Shown here one piece after another: positions 33,998 to 42,626 of a stretch of 64,000 nucleotides of DNA; positions within the stretch are counted from its first letter, which is position 1; each line of letters begins with the position of its first letter. Position numbers and translations under genes: made by a program. The notes below the pieces were generated by a model. It saw only the letters and a list, made by a program, of their open reading frames with translations, had not been told where the DNA came from and made no database searches. The DNA is from Firmicutes bacterium CAG:24053_14 (lineage in GTDB: Bacteria > Bacillota > Clostridia > Oscillospirales > Oscillospiraceae): assembly GCA_001916715.1 (NCBI GenBank), contig MNSZ01000046.1, positions 1 to 64,000 of the forward strand. The letters run 5' to 3'.

Positions 33998-34639
33998 ATG
34001 AAAAACTATGTTTTATTTGATTTTGACGGCACTGTTTTCGACTCTGCCGAAGGTATAACCAAGAGCGTTCAGTACGCGCTTGGCAAGATGGGGATACATG
34101 CGGAAACGAGCGAGCTTATGTGCTTTGCCGGCCCTCCGCTCGACGAGATGTTCGCGCAGCGCTACGGCATGGATGCGCAGACCGCACACCGGGCAGTTGA
34201 ATTTTACCGTGAGCGCTACACCCCTGTTGGTTGGGAGGAGTGTTCTCCCTTCCCCGGCATGCACGAGCTTATGGGCAAGCTGCACGCAAAGGGGATCAAG
34301 CTTGCCGTTGCGACAAGTAAGCCGCGCGTTTTTGCGCAGAAAATTCTTGAAAAGTACAGCATGCAGGATGATTTCGACCTTGTCTGCGGCTCGGAGTTCA
34401 ATGGCGAGCGCGGCCAGAAGTGGGAGGTCATAGAATATGCGCTGGAGCAGTTCGGCATCTCTCCCGACGAGGCGATCATGGTCGGCGACAGGAAATACGA
34501 CGTTATCGGCGCAAAAAAGTGCGGCGTTGAGTGCATCGGCGTTCGCTTCGGCTACGCGGAGCCGGGCGAGCTTGAGCGTGAGGGCGCGGTGTACGTCGCC
34601 GAAAACGCCGACGATCTGTTCGAATATCTGACGAAATAG
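33998..34639 (+). CDS. HAD-superfamily phosphatase (phosphoglycolate phosphatase-like)
   Basis: 213 residues, HAD subfamily IA. Nucleophile motif FDFDGTVFDSA, motif II in AVATSKPRVF, Lys in the middle and the DxxxD-like motif VGDRKYDVIGA. Such enzymes remove phosphate from small metabolites (phosphoglycolate, pyrophosphate, sugar phosphates). Preceded by GGGAGG and a TTGACA box at 33934-33939. Monocistronic with a strong terminator. Confidence 0.9.
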   Translation: MKNYVLFDFDGTVFDSAEGITKSVQYALGKMGIHAETSELMCFAGPPLDEMFAQRYGMDAQTAHRAVEFYRERYTPVGWEECSPFPGMHELMGKLHAKGIKLAVATSKPRVFAQKILEKYSMQDDFDLVCGSEFNGERGQKWEVIEYALEQFGISPDEAIMVGDRKYDVIGAKKCGVECIGVRFGYAEPGELEREGAVYVAENADDLFEYLTK

Positions 34640-34647
34640 AAAAAGCG

Positions 34648-34690
34648 TTGCCCCTGACGACCAAGCAGTCGCCAGGGGCAAAATTTTTTT
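34648..34690. terminator. Bidirectional terminator
   Basis: TTGCCCCTG / CAGGGGCAA stem with an extended inner pairing, T-run on the right; located between the converging HAD and zinc-ribbon genes. Confidence 0.85.
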
Positions 34691-34692
34691 AT

Positions 34693-34947
34693 TCAGCTTT
34701 CAAGATCGCAGCTGCAAAACGGGCAGTGGGTATCTTTCAGGTGCTTATATGATATATGCCGATGGCATTTGGGGCATCGGAACCATATCAGGCGGATAAC
34801 TACGCCTATAACGAGCACCGCACGGGCCACAGCCAGCATGGCAACTGCATTGCCGCCGCGATTCATGATATATGCAGCGGCAATGTAGCACGCCAGAGCT
34901 ATGCCGAAAACGACCTTTGTAAGCGTTTTTGTGAATTTATAGCTCAT
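34693..34947 (-). CDS. Small membrane protein with a C-terminal zinc ribbon
   Basis: 84 residues from the ATG at 34947, which follows a GAGGCGG site and lies just beyond the dehydrogenase stop. Two membrane helices (about 10-28 and 36-55) are followed by FRCPKCHRHI and HCPFCSCDL, a zinc ribbon on the cytoplasmic side. Function unknown. Last gene of the TRAP operon, probably unrelated to it. Confidence 0.7.
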   Translation of the reverse strand: MSYKFTKTLTKVVFGIALACYIAAAYIMNRGGNAVAMLAVARAVLVIGVVIRLIWFRCPKCHRHISYKHLKDTHCPFCSCDLES

Positions 34948-34954
34948 AACCGCC

Positions 34955-36013
34955 TCAGAAATCAAGCATTACCTTGACTACCGGCTCGGGGCGTTTATCG
35001 GCCATCTCCATAGCCTGCTTGAACTCCTCGATCGGGTAGCGATGCGTGACCATGCGCTCAAGACCGGAAATGCGGCCTCTTGCTATCTCATCGCAGATCA
35101 GCTCGAATTCCTCGTACTTGTACATGTTGTACGCTTTGAAGCTCAGCTCGTGCTGCTGATGTATGCGATACGGGAAGCCGACGCCGTCGAGCATCAGCGC
35201 ATGCTGATGTACGGTTCCGCCGCGGCGGACAATGCGGCACGCCTGCTCAAGCACAGCTTCATTGCCGAAGCCGAGGAAAACCATGTCCACGCCAACACCG
35301 TCGGTAAGCTCCGAAATAACTTCCTCAAGATCCTGCTTGCTGCTGTCAACAACATTTTTGCAGCCGAACTCGCGGGCCATTTTGAGGTTTATCTCGGACA
35401 CATCCGCCGCTACGATGAGCTTCGGGCCGTAAAGCTGAGCGCCGATAAGGTCGCCCAGGCCGATCGGGCCGCAGCCGATGATCGCCACGGTGCTCTCCGG
35501 CGTGATGTTTGCACGGCGCACGGCATAGATGCCGTTTGCTACCGGCTCTATGAGCGCACCCTCTTCATAGCTTACATTGTCGGCAAGCTTGACGACGGTT
35601 TTTTCGGGCACGACGATGTATTCGCCCATGGATCCCGTCCACTCGCCGTTATCCAGCTCGGGGACTTTGTAAGACGCGCCAAGCACTCTCTTTGAGGTAC
35701 ACAGATTGTACATTCCGTGCTTGCAGTAGTAGCACTCGCCGCAGCCGTACTGGGGTTCGCCGGTGACTCTGTCGCCGGGCTTGAATTTCGTCACGCCCTT
35801 GCCAACCTCGACCACGTCTCCGGCAAACTCATGGCCGGAAAGGACCGGGGGGATACGGAACGGGTGCATTCCATGCAAGGCGTGAACCTCGGAACCGCAT
35901 ATACCGCATTTGCGGATGCGGATCTTCACATCTTTATCATATCTGATTTGCGGCTCCGGCATATCGCTGCGGAATTCCGCAACGCCCAATTCCGGAAAAT
36001 AACCAGCTCTCAT
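34955..36013 (-). CDS. Zinc-dependent alcohol/polyol dehydrogenase
   Basis: 352-residue MDR protein. Catalytic zinc ligands in CGICGSEVHAL and GHEFAGDVVE; structural zinc cysteines in GCGECYYCKHGMYNLC; NAD(P) fold at GCGPIGLGDLIGA. It resembles sorbitol/threonine/galactitol dehydrogenases. It follows dctM after 19 bp, so it likely oxidises the imported compound. Substrate not assignable. Confidence 0.9.
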   Translation of the reverse strand: MRAGYFPELGVAEFRSDMPEPQIRYDKDVKIRIRKCGICGSEVHALHGMHPFRIPPVLSGHEFAGDVVEVGKGVTKFKPGDRVTGEPQYGCGECYYCKHGMYNLCTSKRVLGASYKVPELDNGEWTGSMGEYIVVPEKTVVKLADNVSYEEGALIEPVANGIYAVRRANITPESTVAIIGCGPIGLGDLIGAQLYGPKLIVAADVSEINLKMAREFGCKNVVDSSKQDLEEVISELTDGVGVDMVFLGFGNEAVLEQACRIVRRGGTVHQHALMLDGVGFPYRIHQQHELSFKAYNMYKYEEFELICDEIARGRISGLERMVTHRYPIEEFKQAMEMADKRPEPVVKVMLDF

Positions 36014-36032
36014 GGTATATGCCTCCTATAAA

Positions 36033-37316
36033 TTATTTCACCATCAGGCTCGGCAGGATCGTTGATATCTGCGGAATATAAGTGACGAGCAGAAGAACGA
36101 TAAGCACGGCGATTACGAACGGCCAGATCTTCTTGACCATGTCGGTGAGCGTTATTCCGGCAACACCGCAGCCGGTGAACAGGTTAACGCCGACAGGAGG
36201 CGTAATGAGGCCGAGTGCGAGGTTGACGGTCATTACCGCGCCGAGATGCACAGCGTCGATGCCGAGGGTCTTTGCTATCGGGAAGAGTATCGGGCAGAGA
36301 ATATAGAGTGCGGAGTTTGCGTCGATAAAGCAGCCTGCGATAATGAGAATGATGTTGACCATCAGCAGGAAGGTGTACTTATTTCCGTGAGCGATAGAGA
36401 TAAGGCCCTGGCTTGCGTCACTTGCAAGGCCGGTAAAGGTAAGAACCTTGCCGAATACGGCTGCGCATCCGATGATAAGCATGACAACGGCAGTCTGCGA
36501 AACGGACTGGCGCAGGATAACGACGATCTCTTTAAAGCGCAGGGTCTTGTAGATGAATATGCCGACTATAAGTCCGTAAATCGCCGAAACCGCAGCGGCT
36601 TCGGTCGGGGTGAAAATACCGCCGTATATACCGCCGAGGATGATGACAGGCATAAGTATGCCCCACACGGCGTCGCCAAAAGCTTTCCAGCGCTCTTTGC
36701 CGCTTGCTTTCGGCTGACGAACCAGATTGCAGCCTCTGGAGCTGATAACCATGGTGAAGTAAATTGCAACGCCAATGAGTATGCCGGGGATGATACCTGC
36801 CATGAACAGGTCGCCGACCGAGGTTCCGGTTACGGAGCCGTAGACAACAAAGGTGATCGACGGTGGGATAACGATACCTATTGCGCCCGCCGTACTCATG
36901 AGCGCGGCGCTTGTATCCTTTTCATAGCCGGATTTGCTCATTGCAGGGATAAGTATTCCGCCGAGGGCCGCGACGGTAGCCGGGCCGGAGCCGGAAATTG
37001 CCGCGAAGAAGCACGCAACAATGACGCAGACCATTGCGGTGCCGTGCTTTGTGTGTCCTACAAGGGAGTTAAAGAAGTTTATAAGTCGCACGGATATGCC
37101 GCTGACGTCCATGATGTTGCCGGCGAGAATGAAGAACGGGATCGCCAGCAGAACATAGGTATTGGTGGAAGAATAGAGGTTCGCCGCTATAGTGGACATC
37201 ATAGCCGGCTTGACTGCCATCGTAGTTATGATGCTCGACACGCCCAACGACATTGCTATGGGCACATTCAGGAAAAGAAGGGCGAAGAATATTCCAAATA
37301 AGAGTACAGCACTCAT
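36033..37316 (-). CDS. dctM: TRAP transporter large permease (DctM-like)
   Basis: 427 residues with about 12 helices. The DctM-type motifs FFAAISGSGPATVAALG and GAIGIVIPPSITFVVYG are present. This subunit forms the sodium-coupled translocation path. Overlaps the small permease gene by 4 bp. Confidence 0.93.
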   Translation of the reverse strand: MSAVLLFGIFFALLFLNVPIAMSLGVSSIITTMAVKPAMMSTIAANLYSSTNTYVLLAIPFFILAGNIMDVSGISVRLINFFNSLVGHTKHGTAMVCVIVACFFAAISGSGPATVAALGGILIPAMSKSGYEKDTSAALMSTAGAIGIVIPPSITFVVYGSVTGTSVGDLFMAGIIPGILIGVAIYFTMVISSRGCNLVRQPKASGKERWKAFGDAVWGILMPVIILGGIYGGIFTPTEAAAVSAIYGLIVGIFIYKTLRFKEIVVILRQSVSQTAVVMLIIGCAAVFGKVLTFTGLASDASQGLISIAHGNKYTFLLMVNIILIIAGCFIDANSALYILCPILFPIAKTLGIDAVHLGAVMTVNLALGLITPPVGVNLFTGCGVAGITLTDMVKKIWPFVIAVLIVLLLVTYIPQISTILPSLMVK

Positions 37317-37819
37317 CCGTTATTGCCCTCCTTGCTTGTATCTTTAAAATCACGGCCCTGCACAAGGTAGACGCCCCACTGGATAAAGCGGATGCACAGC
37401 ACGGCCAGTCCTATCGGGAGCCAAATTCCGAAAAGCCATTCAGGCCACTGCATGCCCTGCGTAAGCACGTTGTTCTGATATTCCTTGATAACCATAAGGA
37501 CACCGTAGTATACGGATATCCCACAGAAGAAAACGCCGCACAGGCAGCTGAAAAGTCCCGCGATCTTCTTTCCCTTGGGGGAGAGCTTATCGGTGACAAT
37601 GGAAAGTCCTAGGTGAGAATGATTCTTAAGCGCTACCGCCGCGCCTGTATAGGACAGGATAACAAGACCGAGGCGGTTGAGCTCTTCTATCCACGGCAGT
37701 GAAGAGAGAAGGACGTATCGCATGATAACATTTATAAAAGCGAGTATCGTCATGACCATGAGCATGGCCGCAAGTATGTAATCCTCAAGCGAATTGAGGA
37801 CTTTTCCAGTCTTTTTCAC
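37313..37819 (-). CDS. dctQ: TRAP transporter small permease (DctQ-like)
   Basis: 168 residues, four membrane helices; the central WIEELNRLGLVILSYTGAA segment is the DctQ signature region. Stabilises the large permease and docks the binding protein. Begins about 100 bp after the DctP stop codon, with a hairpin between. Confidence 0.92.
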   Translation of the reverse strand: MKKTGKVLNSLEDYILAAMLMVMTILAFINVIMRYVLLSSLPWIEELNRLGLVILSYTGAAVALKNHSHLGLSIVTDKLSPKGKKIAGLFSCLCGVFFCGISVYYGVLMVIKEYQNNVLTQGMQWPEWLFGIWLPIGLAVLCIRFIQWGVYLVQGRDFKDTSKEGNNG

Positions 37820-37853
37820 TTGAAACTCCTTTCGGTTGGATGGAAACCAATTT

Positions 37854-37894
37854 CACGGCACAGGCGTTCGGCAAGCCGAAACGCCTGTGCCGTG
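37854..37894 (-). terminator. Hairpin between dctP and dctQ (processing/attenuation site)
   Basis: Perfect 14-bp stem (arms 37854-37867 and 37881-37894), 13-nt loop that itself can pair, no T-run. Such stems after the binding-protein gene stabilise its mRNA so that more binding protein than permease is made. Confidence 0.65.
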
Positions 37895-37921
37895 GATCTT
37901 AAGGTTCAGTACATATACCGA

Positions 37922-38962
37922 TTATGATGCAACATTGATGCCGAATGCGGTGCATGCTTCCTGACCGTACTCATTTGCGTACTGCTCGGTAACGCTTGCG
38001 ACTGCTTCTTTGAAAACTTCGATCTCGCTGTCGGACAGACGGTAAATTTCATTGTAACCGTTGCCTTCCCAGTTGCTGAGGATCTTTTCCATGGAATCTT
38101 CGATCTGCTTGTTTGCATCAAGGCAGGCCTGCTTTGCACAGCTTGCGATCAGCTCCTGAGTTGCCTCGTTAAGGCCGTTGTACCAATCGCTGTTTGCACT
38201 CCAGGTGAATGCTTCGTAGGTGTGGTTGGAAACGGTGATGTACTTCTGAACTTCCTGAACGTTTGCGGAGTTGATGGTGGAGGGGCTGTTATCGTGGCCG
38301 TCGATGGTCTTCTGCTGCATTGCAGTGTAAACCTCGGACCAGCTCATTGCCTGAGGAGATGCACCCAGTGCGCTCCAGAAGCCGTTCCACAGATCGCCGC
38401 CCGGGGTGCGGATCTTCTGACCGACGAGGTCGGAAGGAGCCTTGATCTGGCACTTGGAGGAGGTCATGCACTTGAAGCCGTTGTGGAGTGCTCCGAGGTA
38501 GGTCAGGCCGTGCTCTGCGAGGACGGAGGAGACGAACTCGCCGCCGGCGCCGAAGAATGCGTCCTCAGCCGCCTGATAGTCGGAGAAGGTCCAGGGCAGG
38601 CAGCTTACCATGAGGCGCTTGTCGATGGACGAGATGATGGAGGTGGAGTGGATATCCATCTGGACGGTGCCGTCCATAACCAGCTCGAGGCCCTTGGTCA
38701 TGTTGCCGCCGGCAAGCTGATCGTTGTTGTAAATGGTGACAGTGATCGCACCGCCGGACTGCTCTTCAATGTACTGCTTAAAGAGGTTTGCGCCGATGCA
38801 GTCGTTTGCGGTATCGGACTGGCCGTTGCAGGACAGGTCGATGCTGATCTTATCGTACTTGCTGCTGTCAGCGTCGCTGCCGCCGTTGTTGGAATCGTTG
38901 CCGCAGGCACACAGTGCGAAGACCATGCACAATGCGAGAACGATTGACAGGAATCTTTTCAT
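37922..38962 (-). CDS. dctP: TRAP transporter substrate-binding lipoprotein (DctP family)
   Basis: 346 residues. Lipoprotein signal MKRFLSIVLALCMVFALCAC with lipobox Cys20, then a DctP fold: the GQKIRTPGGDLWNGFW segment holds the conserved Arg that binds a carboxylate, so the ligand is likely an organic or sugar acid. Followed by the hairpin and dctQM. Located downstream of split transketolase genes, suggesting a sugar acid or ketose-like compound. Confidence 0.93.
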   Translation of the reverse strand: MKRFLSIVLALCMVFALCACGNDSNNGGSDADSSKYDKISIDLSCNGQSDTANDCIGANLFKQYIEEQSGGAITVTIYNNDQLAGGNMTKGLELVMDGTVQMDIHSTSIISSIDKRLMVSCLPWTFSDYQAAEDAFFGAGGEFVSSVLAEHGLTYLGALHNGFKCMTSSKCQIKAPSDLVGQKIRTPGGDLWNGFWSALGASPQAMSWSEVYTAMQQKTIDGHDNSPSTINSANVQEVQKYITVSNHTYEAFTWSANSDWYNGLNEATQELIASCAKQACLDANKQIEDSMEKILSNWEGNGYNEIYRLSDSEIEVFKEAVASVTEQYANEYGQEACTAFGINVAS

Positions 38963-39022
38963 TTCTTTTTCTCCTTTGTTTGTTATTTTTCCTAATTTAA
39001 GCAGGCAATGCCTGTTGTTTAC

Positions 39023-39946
39023 TCAAATTCCCTTTACGATGGAAACAATGTTTTCAACCGTGATGCCATTCATTTCAAGCAGTCTCTCGTACGGCGCCGA
39101 CTGACCGAACCGGTCGAGAATGCCGATACGCTTGACAACGCCGCGGCCCATATCCGCAGCAACAGACGCAACAGCGCTGCCGAGACCGTTAATTATGTTG
39201 TGATCCTCAACGGTAACTATCTTGCCGCACTCATTGACGGCTTTGGTGACCGCTTCGACATCAAGCGGTTTTATCGTGTGCATATCCAGCACACGAGCCT
39301 TTATTCCCTGCTTGAGAAGCTCCTCGGCAGCCTCAAGAGCAATGTGAACCGTATCGCCTATTGAAATGATTGCCGCATCGGTTCCCTCGCGCAGAGTGAT
39401 CGCCTTGCCGATGACAAATTCCTGCTCGGGACCGTATACCTCGGGAACAGCATCGCGCGTAAAGCGGAGATACACGGGACCATCAAATTCTGCGGCTGCA
39501 CGGGTGAGCTTACGGGCTGCATTATAGTCGGCCGGCATGATGACGGTCATGCCCGGTATCGTTGAAAGTATGCCCATATCCTCAATGCACTGGTGGCTTG
39601 CGCCGTCGTTTGCCGGGGTCACGCCTCCGTGCGAGCAGGCTATCTTGACATTAAGATGAGGGTAGCAGATCTCCTGACGGATCATTTCGCACATACGCAT
39701 GGAGCCGAATGCCGCGTAAGTCACGACGAAGGGTATCTTGCCGCAGGTCGCCAGACCCGCCGCGACGCCGGCGCCGCTCTGCTCGGCAATGCCGACGTTA
39801 ACATGCTGTGCAGGAAGCTGCTTTGCAAAATTTGTGGTCTTGCAGGACTTGCCGATATCCACATCGATGACCAGGATATTCTTGTTTTCGCGTCCCAGCT
39901 CGACGATCTCATCGCCGAAGCCGTCTCTTGTTGCTATCTTGCTCAT
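39023..39946 (-). CDS. Transketolase, C-terminal subunit
   Basis: 307 residues holding the pyrimidine-binding domain (VDIGKSCKTTNFA, VNVGIAEQSGAGVAAGLA with the catalytic Glu) and the C-terminal transketolase domain (GDTVHIALEAAEELLKQG). Works as a heteromer with the N-terminal subunit encoded just upstream (4-bp overlap). Split transketolases inside transport operons often act on unusual keto-sugar phosphates (for example apulose-4-phosphate). The partner gene is damaged here. Confidence 0.9.
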   Translation of the reverse strand: MSKIATRDGFGDEIVELGRENKNILVIDVDIGKSCKTTNFAKQLPAQHVNVGIAEQSGAGVAAGLATCGKIPFVVTYAAFGSMRMCEMIRQEICYPHLNVKIACSHGGVTPANDGASHQCIEDMGILSTIPGMTVIMPADYNAARKLTRAAAEFDGPVYLRFTRDAVPEVYGPEQEFVIGKAITLREGTDAAIISIGDTVHIALEAAEELLKQGIKARVLDMHTIKPLDVEAVTKAVNECGKIVTVEDHNIINGLGSAVASVAADMGRGVVKRIGILDRFGQSAPYERLLEMNGITVENIVSIVKGI

Positions 39947-40766
39947 GCTCGTGCTCCTTCCTCAAGTTCTGCCATGGCCGCTTTATACTCTTCGCTGTTC
40001 GGAGCTTTTCCGTGCCAATCGCCGCGGTTTTCCATGAAGGAAACACCCTTGCCCTTGACAGTGTTGCCCAAAATGAACTTGGGCTTGCCGTTTTTCGACG
40101 CACAAAGCTTGTCGAGCGCATCGACTATCTGCTCCATATCGTTGCCGTCTATGGTCATGCATTCGAAGCCGAAAGATTCAAACTTTTTCGCAAGATCCAG
40201 CACCGGCATGACCTCATCACAGGTTCCGTCGATCTGAAGGTTATTGTAATCGCAGAACACTACGATGTTATCCAGCTTATATTTGTTGCATACCTGAGCA
40301 GCTTCCCAGATCTCGCCTTCCTGACTTTCGCCGTCGCCTATGACGACAAACACGCGGTAATCCTTACCGTCAAGCTTTGCGGCAAGCGCCATGCCCGCGC
40401 CGCAGGCAAAGCCCTGTCCGAGCGAGCCCGTGGAAATATCTATACCGGGGCACTTTTTCATGTCCGGATGCCCCTGAAGTATTGAGCCTTCTTTGCGAAG
40501 AGTACTCAAAACCGACTTATCGAAATATCCAAGCTCGGCAAGAGCTGCATACTGTATCGGACATGCGTGTCCTTTTGACAGCACAAAGCGGTCTCTGTCG
40601 GGCCATTTCGGGTTTTTCGGATCAACTTTCATTTCCGAGAAGTACAGTGCCGCAACGAAATCGGCCGCTGAAAGAGATCCTCTTGAGCCTAGGAGATCAT
40701 TGAAATAACATCTTTTCGCAGTTCGGCTGCCTTTTCCTTGAGAAATTCAAGCTTCTCCTTTTGCAT
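39943..40766 (-). pseudogene. Transketolase N-terminal subunit, disrupted by a deletion and stop
   Basis: The proper start is ATG 40764-40766 after GGAGGAG, giving a normal N-terminus (LEFLKEKAAELRKDVISMIS), then TAG at codon 26 (40689-40691). The frame is restored one shift away as GSLSAADFVAAL. Compared with the family (MIS-x-A-G-S-G-H-P-G-G-S-L-S), about 13 nt are missing, including the codons for the conserved GHPG that touch thiamine diphosphate. The rest (SKGHACPIQ, GDGESQEGEIWEA, DYNNLQIDG) is intact. A start at the internal Met 40632 would give a 229-residue protein without the catalytic His. Either a real pseudogene or a sequencing/assembly error. Confidence 0.85.
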
Positions 40767-40871
40767 TTGCTCCTCCGTTCCGGCTGCATGCAGCCATAAT
40801 TGTCACAAATCAGTTCTCCCAAAGTTGAACATTGGGTGTTTGTTGATTTAATTGTACTATTTGCAAAAAAG

Positions 40872-40905
40872 AAAGTCAACTGTTATGAATTTAACAGTTG
40901 ACTTT
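40872..40905 (-). terminator. Terminator of the GntR regulator gene
   Basis: Stem AAAGTCAACTGTTA / TAACAGTTGACTTT with a 6-nt loop; on the minus strand it is followed by CTTTTTTG. Confidence 0.85.
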
Positions 40906-40915
40906 TGTGCAATGT

Positions 40916-41671
40916 TTATAATTTATAAGTCGTTTTCCAGTAAATATAACTAAAATCAATCGTCTCTTCAAGGGAGTATTTCGATTTCCGCTCGACCAGA
41001 TCCAGCGTTGCTCTGTGAACATCGACGAGATACTGCATGTTATCATCCCTGCGGCACATCTCTATCGCACGCACTCTCGACTCCGCCGTAAGATCGGCTA
41101 CATAGTCGTGGAACACTTTGACAAGCTCGTTCTTCGTGGCCGCTGCAAGCATCTGATGGAAGCATATATCCTCGCGCGCTATCATCTCAATATCCGCGTC
41201 GCGGCTGAGCACAAGAGATGAATAGAGCTTATGCTGCGCTTCGAGTGCCGCCTCATCCTCCTTATCAAGTCCGCAGTCTATGATAAGCAGGAACACGCCC
41301 GTGTCTATCATACGTCTCAGGCCAAGAAGATCATCGGCATTGCTCTTGCTGAAAAGAAGCGAGTAAATGACGGGGTTGAGCATCTTGGGCGTAAACGAAT
41401 GCGTGATGAAGGTTCCTTCCGGGCGGCGTATCTCGACGGCGCCGTAGGCCACCAGAATTTTAATTGCCTCGCGCACGGTGTTTTTGCTCATGGACATCAT
41501 CTCGGCAAGCTGCATCTCCGTCGGGAGCTTATCCCCCGGCTTGTATCGTCCGGTGAGAACATCGTCGACTATTCTGTTAATTACAATATCAACTGCCGAT
41601 TGTTTTTTGTTCGTCGGGGAATACTTCGGCCATTTTTCACTCGTATTCAATGCTCGGACCCCATTCTGCAT
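40916..41671 (-). CDS. GntR-family (FadR subfamily) transcriptional regulator
   Basis: About 251 residues from ATG 41671 (starts at 41698 and 41770 also possible; no clear ribosome site decides). Winged-helix domain with LPTEMQLAEMMSMSKNTVREA, then the all-helical FCD ligand domain with the metal-binding His/Asp residues (CFHQMLAAATKNE). Lies upstream of the transketolase/TRAP operon on the same strand and ends at its own terminator, so it is likely the operon's local regulator responding to a carboxylic-acid ligand. Confidence 0.88.
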   Translation of the reverse strand: MQNGVRALNTSEKWPKYSPTNKKQSAVDIVINRIVDDVLTGRYKPGDKLPTEMQLAEMMSMSKNTVREAIKILVAYGAVEIRRPEGTFITHSFTPKMLNPVIYSLLFSKSNADDLLGLRRMIDTGVFLLIIDCGLDKEDEAALEAQHKLYSSLVLSRDADIEMIAREDICFHQMLAAATKNELVKVFHDYVADLTAESRVRAIEMCRRDDNMQYLVDVHRATLDLVERKSKYSLEETIDFSYIYWKTTYKL

Positions 41672-41837
41672 AGTTTTGATTTCAACAATGAAACTCATTG
41701 TAGCAAAAAGCCCGGCCGATTGCAACAGCAATTTGCCTCCGCAGCGCGACAAAGTCCATTCATCTGTCAAAACATCCCGAACATTTAAAAAAATCGGCAG
41801 AAAGCAGCCTTTTTCAAGACTACGCGCCGTACAGAAG

Positions 41838-42338
41838 CTATTCTATGGGCAGCTGGATGACCTCGATATCTTTTTTCTGCGCATAGCGGATGGTGTTCCA
41901 CGTTCCGCCGGACATGCCGTCGTAGCAGGCGACAAGGACGCTCGAATTATCTACCATGAAGCGGTTTCGTATCGCCATGCACGCCGGACTGTAGCTCTCG
42001 GCAAGCACTGTGACTTCATCACAATTATCTATGATCCTGTCGTATCGCAGGCGGTTATACTCGTTCCAGTTATCGGCCTGCCCCCTGTACGGAACAGCGG
42101 CCTGGAGCGTAACCTCCGAATGCATTTTTTTGAGACTTATGACGGCCTCGGCACAGTACATATCGCAGCCGAGCGCCATTCCGCAGATAAAATGCTTTAT
42201 CCCCGAATCGTACACCGCGCCGATAACGGCAGACAGCTTTTCCTTAAATTCAACGCATCTCGGATCCGATTCGTCATAGCCCCATGGAAGCTTCGACGGC
42301 CGGTGTCCCGAAAAGCAGCAGCTTTTTCCGTGTTCCAT
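41838..42338 (-). CDS. SLOG family / DUF1273 (YpsA-like) protein
   Basis: 166 residues from ATG 42338, chosen because AAAGGTGAT is 2-8 nt upstream. The motif CCFSGHRPSKLPWGYDE at the N-terminus and ALGCDMYCAEAVI in the middle mark the Rossmann-like SLOG fold of the YpsA group, thought to bind nucleotides or ADP-ribose derivatives. In Bacillus YpsA links to cell division, but the biochemical role is unknown. Divergent from the ribU riboswitch promoter. Confidence 0.85.
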   Translation of the reverse strand: MEHGKSCCFSGHRPSKLPWGYDESDPRCVEFKEKLSAVIGAVYDSGIKHFICGMALGCDMYCAEAVISLKKMHSEVTLQAAVPYRGQADNWNEYNRLRYDRIIDNCDEVTVLAESYSPACMAIRNRFMVDNSSVLVACYDGMSGGTWNTIRYAQKKDIEVIQLPIE

Positions 42339-42395
42339 AACATCACCTTTTTCCATTCCATTGTAAGGCATACGAAGAAAAATGTCAAAAGGGTA

Positions 42396-42423
42396 TTGAC
42401 ATTTTATGCAGCAGCGCTATAAT
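42396..42423 (+). promoter_or_regulatory. Sigma-A promoter of the FMN riboswitch/ribU unit
   Basis: TTGACA (42396-42401) and TATAAT (42418-42423), 16-bp spacing, about 20 bp before the riboswitch. Confidence 0.8.
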
Positions 42424-42443
42424 GAGGGCACAACCGAATAGGA

Positions 42444-42553
42444 TATCTTCAGGGCAGGGAGCATTTCCCGACCGGCGGTAAAGTCCGCGAGCCGAAAGGC
42501 ATGAACCGGTGTGATTCCGGTACCGACAGTATAGTCTGGATGGTAGAAGATGT
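42444..42553 (+). ncRNA. FMN riboswitch (RFN element)
   Basis: Contains the conserved boxes in order: TCTTCAGGGCAGGG, ATTTCCCGACCGGCGGTA, AGTCCGCGAGCC, the GATTCCGGT..CCGACAGTATAGTC segment and GGATGGTAGAAGA. FMN binding in such leaders stops expression of riboflavin genes. The terminator next to it shows transcription attenuation. Confidence 0.95.
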
Positions 42554-42571
42554 GCGCTTTGATTTATTGCG

Positions 42572-42607
42572 TCGCCTGAAAGATATTTTCTTTCGGGTGA
42601 TTTTTTA
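42572..42607 (+). terminator. Riboswitch expression-platform terminator
   Basis: 12-bp stem (arms 42572-42583 and 42589-42600, two wobble pairs) followed by six Ts, between the RFN element and ribU. Confidence 0.88.
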
Positions 42608-42626
42608 ATTTCGGAGGTACATATCC

